64,000 nt of DNA, taken from contig NZ_CP014141.1 in the NCBI RefSeq assembly GCF_001535545.1, forward strand, positions 744,001 through 808,000, written 5' to 3'. Each line of letters opens with the position of its first letter. The stretch's first letter is position 1. The stretch comes from Thermus parvatiensis (GTDB lineage: Bacteria; Deinococcota; Deinococci; Deinococcales; Thermaceae). Below are positions 11,271 to 21,778 of the stretch, piece by piece. The position numbers and the translations under genes are program-made. The notes under the pieces were generated by a model. It made no database searches and was not told the origin of the DNA. It saw only the letters and a list, made by a program, of their open reading frames with translations.

Positions 11271-12386
11271 ATGCGCCTTCTCCACACCGCCGACTGGCAC
11301 CTGGGCAAGCTCCTCAAGGGGGTGGACCGGACCCCGGAGATCGCCGCCGCCCTCCGGGACCTTCTGGGCCTGGTCCGGTCCGAGCGGGTGGACCTGGTGG
11401 TGGTCTCCGGGGACCTGTTTGACCGGCCCCAGGTTTCGGCGGAGGCCGAGGCCTGCGCGGTGGAGTTCTTCATGGAGCTTAAGGCCCTCGGGGTGCCGGC
11501 CTTGGTCATCGCCGGCAACCACGACCCCAAAGAGCGCCTCGAGGCCCTCGCCCCCCTTCTCGGGCTTGCGGGGGCCCGGGTCCGGGGCCGCCTCCTCTTC
11601 GCCGAGGAGGGAGGGGTGGTGGAGGTGGGCGGGGTGCGGGCGGGGCTTCTGCCCTTCGTTTCCGAGCGCCTCCTCGTCCGGCGCCTCTTCCAGGAGGACG
11701 AGGTCCTGCACCGCACCTACGCCGAGGCCATGCGCCGGGTGCTGGACAACCTCAAAAGCCCTCTTCTCCTGGGCCACTTCGCCGTGGAGGGGGCGAGGCC
11801 CGGGGAGGGGAGTTCGTCTTCCACCTGGTGGGAAGCTACGCCGTCCCCCGGGCGAGCCTGCCTTTGGAGGTCCGCTACCTCGCCCTGGGCCACGTCCACC
11901 GGCAGCAGCAGGTGAGCGAGGCCCCCGTGGCCTGGTACCCGGGAAGCCTGGTGCAGCTGGACTTCGGCGAGGGGGAGGGGCGGAGCGGGGGGCGCTCCTC
12001 GTGGAGCTTCCCCCTCGGGGCCGCCCCGGGTCCACCCCATCCCGGGGCGGTGGGGGAAGCCCCTAAGGACCTACCGCCTGCGGCCCGAGGAGCTGGACGG
12101 AAGGATGGGCGAGCTGGAGCGCTTTCCCGGCTACCTGCGCCTGGTGGTGGAGGGGAGGCTTTCCCCCCAGGTCAAGGAGAACCTCTTCCGGGCCCTCCCC
12201 CACCTCCTCGCCGTGGAGGGCACCCCGTCCCAGGCCGGAGAGGGGAGGCGGGAGGAGGTGCAGGACCTCGGCTTCGTGGAGGGCTACGCCCGCTACCTGG
12301 AGGAGCGGGGGAAGAAGGAGGAGGCCCTTCTTGAGCGCTTCGCCGAGGTGCTGGCGGAGGTGGAGGGTGAGGCCCTTACGGCTTGA
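11271..12386 (+). CDS. sbcD: DNA exonuclease subunit SbcD/Mre11 (three apparent frameshifts)
   Basis: Mn-dependent nuclease that with SbcC cuts hairpins and blocked DNA ends; about 372 residues when repaired. Phosphoesterase motifs are in order: HTADWHLGK, VVSGDLFDRP, VIAGNHDPKERL, LLLGHFAVEG and LALGHVHR. Breaks are at the runs 11807-11810, 11977-11980 and 12024-12027; adding one base at each yields a normal capping domain (ELPPRGRPRVHPIPGRWGKPLRTYRL). TAAGAT 6 nt before the ATG suggests a leaderless mRNA. sbcC begins within its last codons. Confidence 0.9.
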
Positions 12387-15263
12387 ACTGGAAGGATTCG
12401 GCCCCTACCGGGAGCGCCAGGCGGTGGACTTCTCCGACGTGGAGCTCTTCGCCATCACCGGCCCCACGGGGAGCGGGAAGAGCACCCTTTTGGACGCCAT
12501 CGCCTTTGCCCTCTACGGCCAGGTGCCCCGGGTGGGGCGCCAGGTGGGCACCCTCAAGCACCCCGCCGCGGCCAAGGCCTGGGTGACCCTCACCTTCCGG
12601 GTAGGGGAGCGGGTCTACCGGGTGGAGCGGTCCCGGAGCGAGAAGCGGGGGGACGCCCGGGTCTACCTGCTGGAGGGGGGGAGCGGCTTCTGGACCTGCC
12701 CACCCTCGAGGCGGTCAACCGGGCCTTGGCCGACCTCGTGGGCCTGGACTACGAGGCCTTCACCCGGGCCCTCCTCCTCCCCCAGGGGGAGTTTGACCGC
12801 TTCCTTAAGGGGGAGCCGAAGGAAAGGCGCCAGCTCCTTCTGGAGCTCTTTGAGCTCTCCCGCCTGGAGCGGGCCAGGCAGAAGGCGGCGGAGAGGCGGG
12901 GCCTCCTCCTGGAGGAGAAGGGGAGGCTCGAGGGGGAGCTCAACGGGCTTTCCGCGGCCACCCCGGAGGCGCTTGAGGAGCTGGAGCGGGCGCTCGCCGC
13001 CTCCCGCGCGGAGGCCGCCCGCCTGGAGGAGGAGGCCAGGGGGGTGAGGAAGGCCCTGGCCGAGGCGGAGGCCCTGCTTGAGGACCTGAGGCGGCGCCAG
13101 GCTTTGGCGGCCCGCCTCGAGGCCTTAAGGGCCCGGGCGGAGGAGATGGCCCGGGTGGAGGAGCGGCTTTCCCGGGCGGAGGAGGCGGAGCGGGTTTTGC
13201 CCCTTTGGCGGGACTACCAAAAGAAGCGGGCCGCCCTCCAGGCCACGGAAAAGGCCCTGGAGGAGGCCGAGGGGAGGCTTCGGGCCCTGGAGGCGAGGCG
13301 CGAGGCCCTCGGCTTCTCTCCGGAGGCCCTGGAGCGAGCCCAGGCGGCCTACGCCTTGGCCCTAGACCTAAAGGCCCTCGAGGCCCTCCTCGCCCGGGCG
13401 CCTGTGGGAAAGGCCCCCGCCTCGGAGCCCGACCCCGCCACGGCCCAGGCGCGCCTAGAGGAGGTCCTGGGAGCGCTGGAGGCCTTGGAGGCCGAGGTCC
13501 TTCGCCTGCGGGCCTGGGCGGAGGCCTGGGAGGCCCTGAGGGCGAAGGAGGCCGCTTTGGCGGAGGTGGGGGAGGCCCTTGCCCGCCTGGAGGCGGAGGG
13601 AAAGGAGGCGCGGGAGGCCCGGGATGCCCTTGCCCTGAGGCTCAAAGAGGCGGAGGCCCACGCCCTCTTCCAGGCCCTAAAGGCCCTGGAGGCCGAGCGG
13701 AAGGCTCTGGAGAAGGTCCAAGAGGACCTGGACCGGAGGCGGGAGGCCCTTCTTCGGGAGGAGCGGAGGCTCGGCCTCCTCGCCTACCACGACCTCTTGG
13801 AGCCGGGCAAGCCCTGCCCCCTCTGCGGGGGGGTGGTCCACGCCCTCCCCCCCTTGCCCGAGGTCCCCGACCTCGCCGGGGCGCGCCGGGCCCTGGAGGA
13901 GGAGGCCCAGGCCCTCGCCCGGCGCCTCGCCCGCCTGGAGGCGGAGGCCGGGGAGCTTGCCGCCCGCCTCCGGGCCCTCGAGGTGGAGCCCCGGCCCGGG
14001 GATCCCGAGGCGCTCAAAGGGGCCTTGGAGGCGGCCGAGGCCCGGCTTCAGGACCTCCGGGACCGGTACCAGGCCCTCCGGGGGAGGCCCGGGCCCTGGA
14101 GCGGGAGGTGGCGGCCTTGCGGGCACGGGAGGCCGAGGCCCGGGGCGGGGCCAGCCGGGAGGACCTGGCCTCGAGGCTGGAGGCGGCCGAGGCCCGGCGC
14201 CTTGCCCTTAAGGAGGAGGCGGGGAGGCTCGCCGCTGGGCTTCGCCGCCACCTGGAGGCCAAGACGGGGGGCCTGGGGGTGGGGCCTTACCTGAGGCGCC
14301 TGAAGGAGGAGGTGGAGCGGCTCAAGGGGCTTGCTGCCGAGGACGCCCGCCTCAGGGAGGAGGCAGGGGCCCTCAGGGCGGAGCTTTCCGCCTTGAGGGC
14401 CCGCAAGGAGGAGCAGGCCAAGGCCCTGGCCGAGGCGGAGGCGGCCACCCGGGGCCTCATGCCCGAGGCGGAGGCCCAAGGCCTCGCCCTCTCTCCAGAG
14501 GAGCAAAAGGCGCTCCGGGCGGAGCTCGAGGCCTTCCGCAAGGACCTCGCGGAGGCCGAGGCCGCCTGGAAAAGCCTTCCCCCCCTTTCTGGGCCCGCCC
14601 CCACCTTGGAGGAGGCCCAAGGGCGGGTGGAGGCCCTGAGGAAGGCGCTCGCGGAGCTGGAAGGCCGCCTGGAGGAGAAGCGCAAGGAAGAAGGGGCCCT
14701 GGAAGACCGGGTGGAAAGGCTCCGGAAGGACCTCGCCCGCCGCCGGGAGGTGGAAGGGGCGCTCGCCCGCCTCGTGGCCGAGCTTTCCCTTTGGGAGAAG
14801 CTTGCCCTGGACCTCCAGGCCCACAACTTCCCCGCCTACCTCCTCGGCCTCAAGCAGCGGAGCCTGGTGGAGCGGGCGAGCGAGCTTCTCTACACCCTCT
14901 CCGGGGGCGGTACCGCTTTGCGGCCCAGGGGGACGAATACCTGGTGGTGGACCTCTGGGCCGAGGCCACCCCCCGCCAGGTCCGGACCCTCTCGGGCGGG
15001 GAGAGCTTTCTCGCGAGCCTCGCCCTGGCCCTTGCCCTCTCGGAAGAGCTTTCCCGGGCAAGCTGGAGGCCCTCTTCCTGGACGAGGGCTTCGGCACCCT
15101 GGACCCCGAGGCCCTGGAGCTGGTGGCGGGCATCCTGGAAAGCCTCCCCACCCGGGGGCGGCTCGTGGGCGTGGTGACCCACGTGGAGGCTTTGGCCGAG
15201 CGCTTCCCCGCCCGGCTTAGGGTCCGGAAGCACCCCTGGGGAAGCCGGGTGGAGTGGGCGTAG
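12367..15263 (+). CDS. sbcC: SMC-like nuclease ATPase SbcC/Rad50 (four apparent frameshifts)
   Basis: Rad50-type ATPase partner of SbcD, about 966 residues when repaired. Walker A GPTGSGKSTLLDAIAFALYG lies near residues 31-50, followed by long coiled coils rich in Ala, Glu, Arg and Leu. The zinc hook CPLCGG is near residue 483. The C-terminal lobe carries the signature LSGGES and Walker B LFLDEGFGTLD. Breaks are at 12675-12681, 14080-14084, 14903-14907 and 15053-15058. The GTG start at 12367 (RPLRLELEGFGPY) overlaps sbcD by 20 nt, giving translational coupling. Confidence 0.9.
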
Positions 15264-15278
15264 CGTAGACTTGGAGGC

Positions 15279-16306
15279 ATGGGGGTGCTCACCCGCTACC
15301 TGGAAGAGGCCATGGCCAAGGCCCGGTACGACCTGGTGTCCCCGGGCCGCTACGTGGGGGAGCTCGCCGAGTTCGGCCTGCGGGTGGAAGGGGAGAACCT
15401 GGAGGCCACCCGAAGAGCCCTCAGGGAGGCTTTGGAGCTCCACATCTTGGAGACCTTGCGCTCGGGGTTTCTCCCGCCGGGCCTCGAGGCCACCCCCGAC
15501 CCCTTGCGGGAACGCTTTTTCGCCCTGGCCCAGGAGATGTGGCGCCTCCTCCGGGAGGCCCCGGCCCCACTCCCTAGGCCAAAGAAGGCCCCGAGCCTGG
15601 AGGAGTGGCTTAAGGGCCTTGGCGTCCAAGTGGTGCGGAGGCCTGAGGAGGGGGAGGAGGAGCGGGAACGGGTCCTAAACCGGCTCGCCCTCTTCCTCGG
15701 GGACCGGTACCCGAGCCTGGAGAGGCTTTACGAGAGGCTTAAGCAGAGCCTCTCCACCAAGCGGCAGTTTGAGCTCTCCTTGGCCGAGGCCTCCCCCGAA
15801 GAGATCGCCAACTCCACCCAGTTCTGCACCCTGCTCAAGCAGTACGCCCTCCTCACCAGCTATCGCTACAAGAGCGAGGATCGGCTCCTTCGGGCCAAGG
15901 CCAGCACCGAGGGCTGGGTCCAGAACTTCCTCACCGGGGGCTGGCTGGAGCGGTACGTGGCCGAGCGGCTCAGGAAGTACCTGCGCTCCAAAAACCTGCC
16001 CCACGAGGTGGCCGTGGGCTACCAGGTGACCCTGCCCGGGGGGAGGCCATGGAGCTGGACGTCTTGGTGCGGGTAGGGGAGCGGTTCTACTGGTTTGAGG
16101 CCAAGACCGGGGAGTTCCAGGCCCACATCGCCAAGTACGCCGGGCTGAGGAAGGTCCTGGGCCTCTCCCAGAAGGAGAGCTTCCTCGTCCTCTTGGGCAT
16201 GGACAGGGCCCGGACCAAGGAGCTTTCCGCCCTTCACGGCCTCACCGTGGTGAACCAGGCGAACTTCTTGGAAGCTTTTCAGGAGGTTTTGAGCGCCCAT
16301 GCTTAG
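15279..16306 (+). CDS. HicB-like domain fused to PD-(D/E)XK nuclease (one apparent frameshift)
   Basis: A 342-residue protein I do not recognise as a named family. Residues about 15-65 (ending RRALREALELHILETL) look like the HicB/RNase-H-like partner fold. The middle is helical. The C terminus resembles the endonuclease domain of Card1/Can2-type proteins: GGWLERYVAERL, then ELDVLV with Asp about 261 and FEAKTG with Glu 274 and Lys 276, a PD-(D/E)XK core. No CARF sensor is visible. The frame breaks at the G run 16038-16043. TAGACT lies 7 nt before the ATG, so it has its own promoter just after sbcC. A nuclease in DNA repair or defence is the best guess. Confidence 0.65.
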
Positions 16307-17761
16307 GGCGGTCCTCCTGGTCATGGGGGGACCCTGGTCTCGAGGGTCCTGGGCCTCGTCCGCCAGGCGGTCTTCAACGCCCTCTACCCTGACGCCCTCA
16401 AGGACGCCTTCAACGTGGCTTACCGGGTGCCGAACCTCCTTCGGGAACTCCTGGCGGAAGGGGCGGTGCAAAACGCCCTCATCCCCCTCCTGAAAAGCCT
16501 CCCCGAGCCCGAGGCCAAGGCCTTCGCCCGCCGCTTCGCCGCCTTCCTCCTGGGGGTGAACCTCCTCGTCCTGGGGCTTGGCTACCTCCTGGCCCCCCAG
16601 GTGGCGGGCCTCTTGGTGGCCGAGGGGAGCCACCTGCGGGAGGAGGAGGCTTTCCGGCAGGTGGTGGGCTTAACCCGGCTCCTCCTCCCTTTCCTCCTCG
16701 GCATCTCCATGGCCGCTCTCTTTTCCGCTCTCCTCCAGGCGGAGGAGCGCTTTCTGCCCTACGCCCTGGGGCCCATCGCCTTCAACCTGGCGGCCATCAG
16801 CCTCATGGCCCTTTTCCCCGGGGACCCCACCTTTTTGGGGCTTTCCGTGACCCTTGGGGGGCTCCTCCAGGCCCTGGTCCAGCTTCCCTTCCTCCGGGGG
16901 TTCCGCCTGGAGTGGCGCCTCCACCCGGCCTTCGGAACCGCCCTCCTCCGCATGGGGCCCTTCGCCTTCACCACCTCCTTGCGGCAGTTTTTGAACCTGG
17001 TACTCACCAACATCCTTACCCGCTACCCCCCTGCGGCGGTCACGGGGTTCTACAACGCCGAGGTGGTCTTCCAGATGGTCCTGGGCCTCTTCGCCACGAG
17101 CCCCGCCATCGCCCTTTTCCCCAGGATGAGCGCCCTGAAGGGAGGGGATCTTGCCCGCTTTTTGGAAGGTCCCCTCAGGCGGCTTGCCCTTCTTCTGGCC
17201 CTTCTCGGGGGGCTTTTTCTGGGGCTTGCCCCCTACCTCGTGGTCCTTCTCTTCGGCCTCTTTGGCCCCTTGACCCCGGAGAACCGGGCCTATAGCGCCG
17301 AGGTTCTGGCGGCCATGGGGCTTGCCGTGCTGCCCTGGGGGGTGAACACCCTCCTCCTCCGGGGGCTTTACGCCCTGGGGCGGGTGCGGGAGGCGGTCTT
17401 GGCGAGCGCCCTGGTCTTTCTCCTGAACACCTTGGGCTACTGGCTCCTTCGGGACGCCGGGCTTTTCGCCCTCAACCTGGCCACCGCCCTGGCGGGGTGG
17501 GCGGGGTTTGGCCTCTACCGCACGCGGCTTGCCCGAGAGGGGGTGGGGCTTCCTTTCCTTGTGGGCTACCTCCTCCGGGCCTACGGGGCGGGGCTTCTTG
17601 CGGCCCTTCCCGGCCTCGCCCTCGCCGGGCGCTTCCCGGCGGCCACCCCCCTCGAGGCCCTCCTCCCCCTGGCTTTAGGCGGGGCGGGGGGGCTTTTGGC
17701 CTTCCTGCTTGCGGGCCACCTCCTGGGCCTTCCCCTTAAAGTCCTCCTCCCCAAAGGGTGA
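16299..17761 (+). CDS. murJ: Lipid II flippase MurJ/MviN (one apparent frameshift)
   Basis: Moves the peptidoglycan precursor lipid II across the inner membrane; 487 residues when repaired, with about 14 transmembrane helices. The N terminus reads LLVMGGTLVSRVLGLVRQ after adding one G in the run 16325-16330, a family hallmark, and continues AYRVPNLLRELLAEGAVQ. TSPAIALFPRMSAL and LPWGVNTLLLRGLYALG are further MurJ segments. It overlaps the end of the nuclease gene by 8 nt. It is convergent with the acyl-CoA synthetase, separated by 76 bp. Confidence 0.92.
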
Positions 17762-17837
17762 AGAGGGGCTTGAGCCTGGGGGCGAGGGAAAGGACTTCGG
17801 CGAGGCTCAACACCACAAGGGGACGGGAAGGATCGCC

Positions 17838-19729
17838 CTAACCACCCTGGGCCGCTTCCCGGATGGCCACCACCGCCTCCGGATTCTCCAAGGCGGAGAG
17901 GTCCCCGGGGTCCTGGTCCAAGTAGGCTGCCCGGACCACCCGGCGCATCACCTTGGCGTTGCGCGTCTTAGGTAGGTCGGGGACGAAGAGGACCCGCTCG
18001 GGGCGGAGGGGTTTCCCTAAGGCCTCGGCCACCCTTTCCGCCACCTCCTCGGCCAGGGCCTCCGAGGGGACCAAGCCCGGCTTCAGCACGGCGAAGAGGA
18101 CGATGGCCTCCCCCTTCACCGGGTGCGGCACCCCGATGGCGGCGCACTCCCGCAGGGCGGGATGGGCCATGGCCGCCGTCTCCACCTCGGCGGGGCCTAC
18201 CCTCTTCCCCGCCACCTTCAGGGTGTCGTCGGAGCGGCCGAGGAGGAAGAAGTGCCCCTCTTCGTCCAGGAGGGCGAAGTCCCCGTGGACCCAGACCCCG
18301 GGCACCTTCTGGAAGTAGGTCTCCAGGTACCGGGTCTCATCCCGCCAGAAGCCCTTGGTCATCCCGGGCCAGGGGGCGAGGACGGCCAGCTCCCCCACCT
18401 TGCCCACCACGGGCCTTCCCTCCTCGTCCAAGACGGCGGCCTTCATGCCGGGCACGGCGGTGTTGAACCCCATGGGCTTGATGGGCCTCACCAGGACGTT
18501 CCCCAGGATGCCCCCCGAGACCTCGGTGCCGCCCGAGTAGTTCACGATGGGGAGCCGTTCCTTGCCCACCACCCGGAAGAGCCAGAGGTAGGGCTCGAGG
18601 TTCCAGGGCTCCCCCGTGGAGCCGAGGACCCGGAGGGAGGAGAGGTCGTGGGCCTCCACGGGGGCCTCCTCGAAGGGGATGAGGGCCCGCACCAGGGTGG
18701 GGGAAAGGCCTAAGTGGGTGAGGCGGTGGGTAGCCACCATGCGCCAGAGGCGGTCCGGGCCCGGATGGTCCGGCGCCCCGTCGTAGAGGAAGACGGTGGC
18801 CCCGAGGATGAGGCCTCCCAGGATGGCCCAGGGCCCCATCATCCAGCCGAGGTCGGTGAACCAGAAGAGGCGGTCCTCCTCCCTTAGGTCAAAGAGGAGG
18901 GCGAGGTCCAGGGCGGCCTTTAAGGAAAAGCCCGCGTGGTAGTGGACCGTGCCCTTGGGGCGGCCCGTGGTCCCGGAGGTGTAGATGAGCATGAAGGGGT
19001 CCATGCTTTCCATCTCCTCCGGCGGCGAGGAGGGGCCGGAAAGGGCGGCGAGGTCCACCTCCTCCTCAAGGGGGAGGCCGAGGCGGCGGACCACGGCCAT
19101 CTTCTCCGTCCCCGCCATGGCCCTGGCCTTCCGGGCCTCTGGGAGGAGCTCCACCCGGCGTCCCCGGCGGAGGAAGCCGTCTTGGACGATGAGGAGCTTG
19201 GCCTCGGCGTCCTTGAGGCGGAGGGCGGCGGCCTCCGCCCCGTAGCCCGAGAAGATGGGGACGGCGATCCCCCCGAGGTGGGCCACGGCGAGGAGGGCCA
19301 GGGCCGCCTCGAGGCCCATGGGAAGCCATAGCCCCACCCGGTCTCCCCGCCCCACCCCCAGGGCCCGTAGGCCCCCTGCGAGCTTTTCCACCTCCCGGCG
19401 GACCTCCCCGTAGGTGAGGCTTTGGACATGGCCGTCCTCCGTCTCGTGGACGAGGGCGGGCCGGGTGGGGTCGTGGCGCAGGCAGGCCTCCACCAGGTTA
19501 AGCCTTCCCCCACGAAGAAGCGGGGAAAGGGGAAGTGGCCTTCCACCACCCGGGTGTACGGGGCCCGCCAGGGCACGCCGAGCCGGGTGAGGAAGGCGTG
19601 GTAGAAGGCTTCGGCCTCCTCCACGCTGTAGCGGTAGAAGGCCTCGTAGTCCTGGAAGCCGAGCTCGGCCATGAAGCGGCCGAGCCAGGTCTCTTGGGCG
19701 CGCGCGTCAGGGTACCAGACCGGTTCCAT
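17838..19729 (-). CDS. AMP-forming acyl-CoA synthetase (one apparent frameshift)
   Basis: Activates a carboxylic acid to its CoA thioester with ATP; 630 residues when repaired. Motifs are the phosphate loop LIYTSGTTGRPKG, NYSGGTEVSGG, WVHGDFALLDEEGHFFLLGR and a C-terminal PKTRNAKVMRR lysine. It lacks the WWQTE motif of acetyl-CoA synthetase, so it probably uses a longer or different acid, perhaps acetoacetate-like. The break is at the C run 19507-19511 near the N terminus. It lies 3 nt after a Ser/Thr kinase, whose product might regulate it. Confidence 0.88.
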
Positions 19730-19732
19730 GGG

Positions 19733-20515
19733 TCACCTCCGTGAAGGGCTCGGTCTCGAGGCCTCGGCGAGGACGTTGAGGAACGCCTCAAGGCCGAGCC
19801 GGCCCTCGGGGCGCTTGGCGAGGAGCCGCCTCAGGGCCCGGTCCAAGGTAGGGGGGAGGGAGGTCCGGGGCGGGGGGGTGAGGAGGTGGGCCATCCTCAG
19901 GGCCTCCAGGTCCTCCCCCTGGAAGGGCCGCTTGCCGGTGAGAACCTCGTAGGCCAAGACCCCGAAGGCGTAGGCGTCCGAGGCCGGGCTTGGCTTCGCC
20001 CCCAGGAAGAGCTCGGGGGCGAGGTAGTGGGGGCTTCCGGCGTACTCCCCGCTTGGGTCGTCCACCCGGCGCAGGGTGCCGAGGTCGCCGAGCTTGTAAA
20101 CCCCTTGGCCTACGAAGACGTTGGAGGGCTTGACGTCCTGGTGGAGAAGCCCACGGCTGTGGAGAAAGCCCAGGGCCTCTCCCACATGGAGGAGGGCCTT
20201 CACCGCCTCCTCCCAGGGCAGGGGGCCTTGGTGGAGGCGGTCCTCCAGGGTCCCTTCGGGAAAGTACTCCAGGGCGAGGAAGGCCCCCTCCCCGAAGGGT
20301 ATCCCCGCCAGGCCCTGGACCAGGTGGGGGTGGCGGAGGGAGAGGCTGAAGGCCACCTCCTGGGCGAACCGCTCCGCGAGCTTAGGATCTTGGCGAACTT
20401 CCTTCTTCGGGATCTTTAGGGCCACCCGCATTCCGTCGGGGGCCCGGGCCAGGTGGACCTGGGCCGTCTGGCCCAGGCCTAAAAGCATCTCCAGCCGGAA
20501 GTCTTTCCTAGTCAA
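19733..20515 (-). CDS. Hanks-type Ser/Thr protein kinase
   Basis: A soluble 260-residue kinase catalytic domain with no transmembrane or sensor part. Lys34 (VALKIP) and Glu53 fit the ATP-binding pair. The catalytic loop is H125-Q-D127-V-K129-P-S-N132, the arginine of HRD being replaced by Gln. The DFG motif reads DLG (144-146), and APE is at 166-168. The lost HRD arginine suggests activity without activation-loop phosphorylation. It overlaps the UPF0173 gene by 8 nt upstream and is 3 nt from the acyl-CoA synthetase downstream, so all three are one operon. Confidence 0.9.
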   Translation of the reverse strand: MTRKDFRLEMLLGLGQTAQVHLARAPDGMRVALKIPKKEVRQDPKLAERFAQEVAFSLSLRHPHLVQGLAGIPFGEGAFLALEYFPEGTLEDRLHQGPLPWEEAVKALLHVGEALGFLHSRGLLHQDVKPSNVFVGQGVYKLGDLGTLRRVDDPSGEYAGSPHYLAPELFLGAKPSPASDAYAFGVLAYEVLTGKRPFQGEDLEALRMAHLLTPPPRTSLPPTLDRALRRLLAKRPEGRLGLEAFLNVLAEASRPSPSRR

Positions 20516-21182
20516 AGCGGAGCACTTCTCCCGGTTTCAGGGCGTGTCCCTCCACGCCCTTCTCCTTGGCCCGCTGGGCGAAGGCCTCCCCGTCTTGGCG
20601 GATGGGGGGGAAGGTGTTGTAGTGGATGGGCACCACCTTCTTGGGCTTGAGAAGCTCCAGGGCCTTCAGGGCGTCCTCGGGGCCCATGGTGAAGTGGTCG
20701 CCGATGGGGAGGAGGGCGAGGTCCAGGCCCAACTCGCCGATGAGGCGCATATCCGAGAAGAGGGCCGTGTCCCCGGCGTGGTAGATGCGCTTGCCCCCAA
20801 GCTCCACCACCACGCCCATGGGCATGCCGCCGTAGGTGCCGTCGGGGAAGCTACTGGAGTGCCAGGCGGGCACCCACTTGAGCCAGCCGCCCTCAAAGCG
20901 GTAGGTGCCACCCAGGTTCATGGGGACGCTTTTCGCCCCGTGCTTTTCGGCGTAGGTGGCGATCTCAAAGGTGGAGACCACCACGCCTCCCTTCTTGGAG
21001 AGGGCCACGCTGTCCCCGAAGTGGTCCCCGTGGGCGTGGGTGACCAGGATGAGGTCCGCTTGGACCTCCCCCACCCCGAGGGCGGCCATGGGGTTCCCGG
21101 TGAGGAAGGGGTCTATGACGATCCGCGTCTTGCCGTCCGTGAGGAGAACCGCCGAGTGGCCGAGATACCGAACCTCCACCAT
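20508..21182 (-). CDS. UPF0173 metallo-beta-lactamase-fold hydrolase
   Basis: A 224-residue cytoplasmic hydrolase of the UPF0173 family. The metal-binding motif is H49-A-H51-G-D53-H54, and WHSSSFP, IYHAGDTALFSD and IGDHFTMGPEDA provide the other metal ligands. The substrate is unknown for the family. TATAGT at 21214-21209 and an AGGAGGT ribosome site upstream of ATG 21182 mark it as the first gene of a leadered operon with the kinase and acyl-CoA synthetase. Confidence 0.92.
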   Translation of the reverse strand: MVEVRYLGHSAVLLTDGKTRIVIDPFLTGNPMAALGVGEVQADLILVTHAHGDHFGDSVALSKKGGVVVSTFEIATYAEKHGAKSVPMNLGGTYRFEGGWLKWVPAWHSSSFPDGTYGGMPMGVVVELGGKRIYHAGDTALFSDMRLIGELGLDLALLPIGDHFTMGPEDALKALELLKPKKVVPIHYNTFPPIRQDGEAFAQRAKEKGVEGHALKPGEVLRFD

Positions 21183-21209
21183 ACGCCACCTCCTGCTCCT
21201 TCAGGCCCA

Positions 21210-21563
21210 CTATAACGGAAGCCGCGCCCCCGCGGGAAGGCTTCCCTCCAGGGCCTTGGCGAAGAGGGCCTCCAAGATTCTGGCGAAGGCCCTTTCCCCC
21301 CAGGTCCGCCCTGGAGGGAGGCGGAGGCGGACCTCCAGCTCCAGCCCCCAGGGCCGGAGCCACCCTTCCACCTCCAAGGAGGGGGGAGGCAGGGGGATGG
21401 GCCGGACCCGCTCCCCTTCCAGCCGGGCGGCGAAGGGCAGGTCCAGGGGGCCGAGGACGGGGTTCTCGTGGCGGAAGGTCCCCTCTAGCCTTTCCGCCTC
21501 CAGGCGGAGCTTGAAGGGAAGGGCAGCGAGGGCCTCAGGGTGGAGGGACAGGGCGAGCCTCAT
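21210..21563 (-). CDS. Small uncharacterised protein (about 117 residues)
   Basis: I do not recognise this protein. It is predicted soluble, starts RLALSLHPEALAALPFKLRLEAERL and is rich in beta-forming segments ending ARLPL. ATG 21563 is preferred; it overlaps the end of the upstream small gene by 4 nt (ATGA type), so the pair is coupled and probably cotranscribed with rlmO. Codon use matches neighbours, which supports a real gene. Confidence 0.6.
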   Translation of the reverse strand: MRLALSLHPEALAALPFKLRLEAERLEGTFRHENPVLGPLDLPFAARLEGERVRPIPLPPPSLEVEGWLRPWGLELEVRLRLPPGRTWGERAFARILEALFAKALEGSLPAGARLPL

Positions 21564-21769
21564 TCCTCCACCCACTCCACCCGGACCCGGCCTTCCTGTA
21601 CCAGGCGGCGCATCTCAGCCTCGGGGAGGTTAAGAAGCCTGGGGAGCTCCCGGAACCTGGGCGTGGCCGAGGCCAGCCCTACCCGAACCACCAAAATGTC
21701 CTCGTCCTCGGCCCGGCCCATGCGCCAGACGAGGTGCTGCCCGAGCTTATCCAGAAGGTCCTTCTCCAC
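21560..21769 (-). CDS. Small uncharacterised protein (69 residues)
   Basis: A 69-residue soluble protein beginning EKDLLDKLGQHLVWRMGRAEDED and containing a possible helix-turn-helix-like stretch (RLLNLPEAEMRRLVQEGRVRVEW). No function is assigned. It starts 10 nt after the stop of rlmO and overlaps the next small gene by 4 nt, consistent with an operon rlmO - 69 aa - 117 aa. Confidence 0.6.
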   Translation of the reverse strand: MEKDLLDKLGQHLVWRMGRAEDEDILVVRVGLASATPRFRELPRLLNLPEAEMRRLVQEGRVRVEWVEE

Positions 21770-21778
21770 GCCTCCAGT

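Noticed and set aside
17762..17837. Terminator between murJ and the acyl-CoA synthetase
   Set aside because: TTGAGCCT and AGGCTCAA can pair, but the loop is over 20 nt and there is no T tract, so support is too weak.
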